Origin: Scolanthus callimorphus
Taxonomy: Eukaryota > Cnidaria > Anthozoa > Actiniaria > Edwardsiidae
NCBI GenBank assembly: GCA_033964015.1
Contig: CM066913.1
Location: forward strand, 30,765,577 to 30,829,576
Length of the DNA: 64,000 nucleotides
Direction of reading: 5' to 3'
This document shows positions 63,861 to 64,000 of the stretch, piece by piece. Position numbers and translations under genes: made by a program. The stretch's first letter is position 1. Each line of letters begins with the position of its first letter. Under the pieces are notes generated by a model that saw only the letters and a program-made list of their open reading frames with translations, ran no database searches and was not told the DNA's origin.

Positions 63861-64000
63861 ATATAGAGGATATTACACGGTGGCGCGAAGATACGAGTTT
63901 TATTTTCGAGTGGCAAGAACAATATTTTACGTATGAGCTCAGCGAATTGTTTTTGACACGAGAAAATGAAACTCATATCTTCGCGCCACCGTGTAATTTT
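63861..64000. repeat. Hairpin repeat L, copy 2, cut by the window end
   Basis: TTACACGGTGGCGCGAAGAT followed by ACGAGTTTTATTTTCGAG pairs with CGAGAAAATGAAACTCATATCTTCGCGCCACCGTGTAA. The right arm matches 42410-42500. Confidence 0.75.

Overview
This is a repeat-dense, AT-rich window from an animal genome, with spliced genes, long introns, LINE remnants and many foldback elements. The receptor types, the spliced DOCK gene and the repeat style suggest a cnidarian, most likely an anthozoan such as a stony coral. That placement is an inference, not a sequence match.

Three protein-coding loci can be supported. (1) A single-exon class A GPCR on the + strand, 11917-13068, is complete at 383 codons and has an upstream ORF overlapping its start codon. 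(2) The C-terminal part of a DOCK6/7/8-type guanine nucleotide exchange factor lies on the + strand at 21071-61487. I traced it as 25 exons with compatible phases at every junction, 1,249 codons ending in a natural stop. It covers the region before DHR2 and the whole catalytic DHR2 domain. The N-terminal half, including DHR1, was not found and presumably lies upstream of the window. (3) A second, divergent GPCR sits on the - strand at 33381-34282, nested in the 10.2 kb intron 8 of the DOCK gene. Its frame is open through the seven-helix region, but the only suitable ATG is out of frame by one base.

Layout: 1-350 is a LINE reverse transcriptase fragment (- strand). 350-11800 is a run of palindromic or TIR elements, including a 1.4 kb element with internal tandem repeats (2640-4056), a nested insertion in a foldback element (6653-9088) and a 1.2 kb TIR element (9648-10862). 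11917-13068 is the first GPCR. 13150-21070 holds more MITEs and a second LINE 3' fragment (17380-18200). From 21071 the DOCK gene fills the window to 61487. Downstream are a tRNA-like SINE candidate, a possible poly(A) signal and further foldback repeats.

The most striking feature is how many unrelated tandem arrays sit inside DOCK introns: 199 bp x4, a 14-15 bp array split by a broken PIF/Harbinger-like transposon, a 10 bp array of about 88 units, a 43-50 bp array built from the end of exon 11 and its splice donor, a 59-60 bp array interrupted by a LINE tail, and a 39 bp array inside a TIR element. Two of the introns also hold copies of exon ends with their splice sites. No prokaryotic, CRISPR or viral system was seen.
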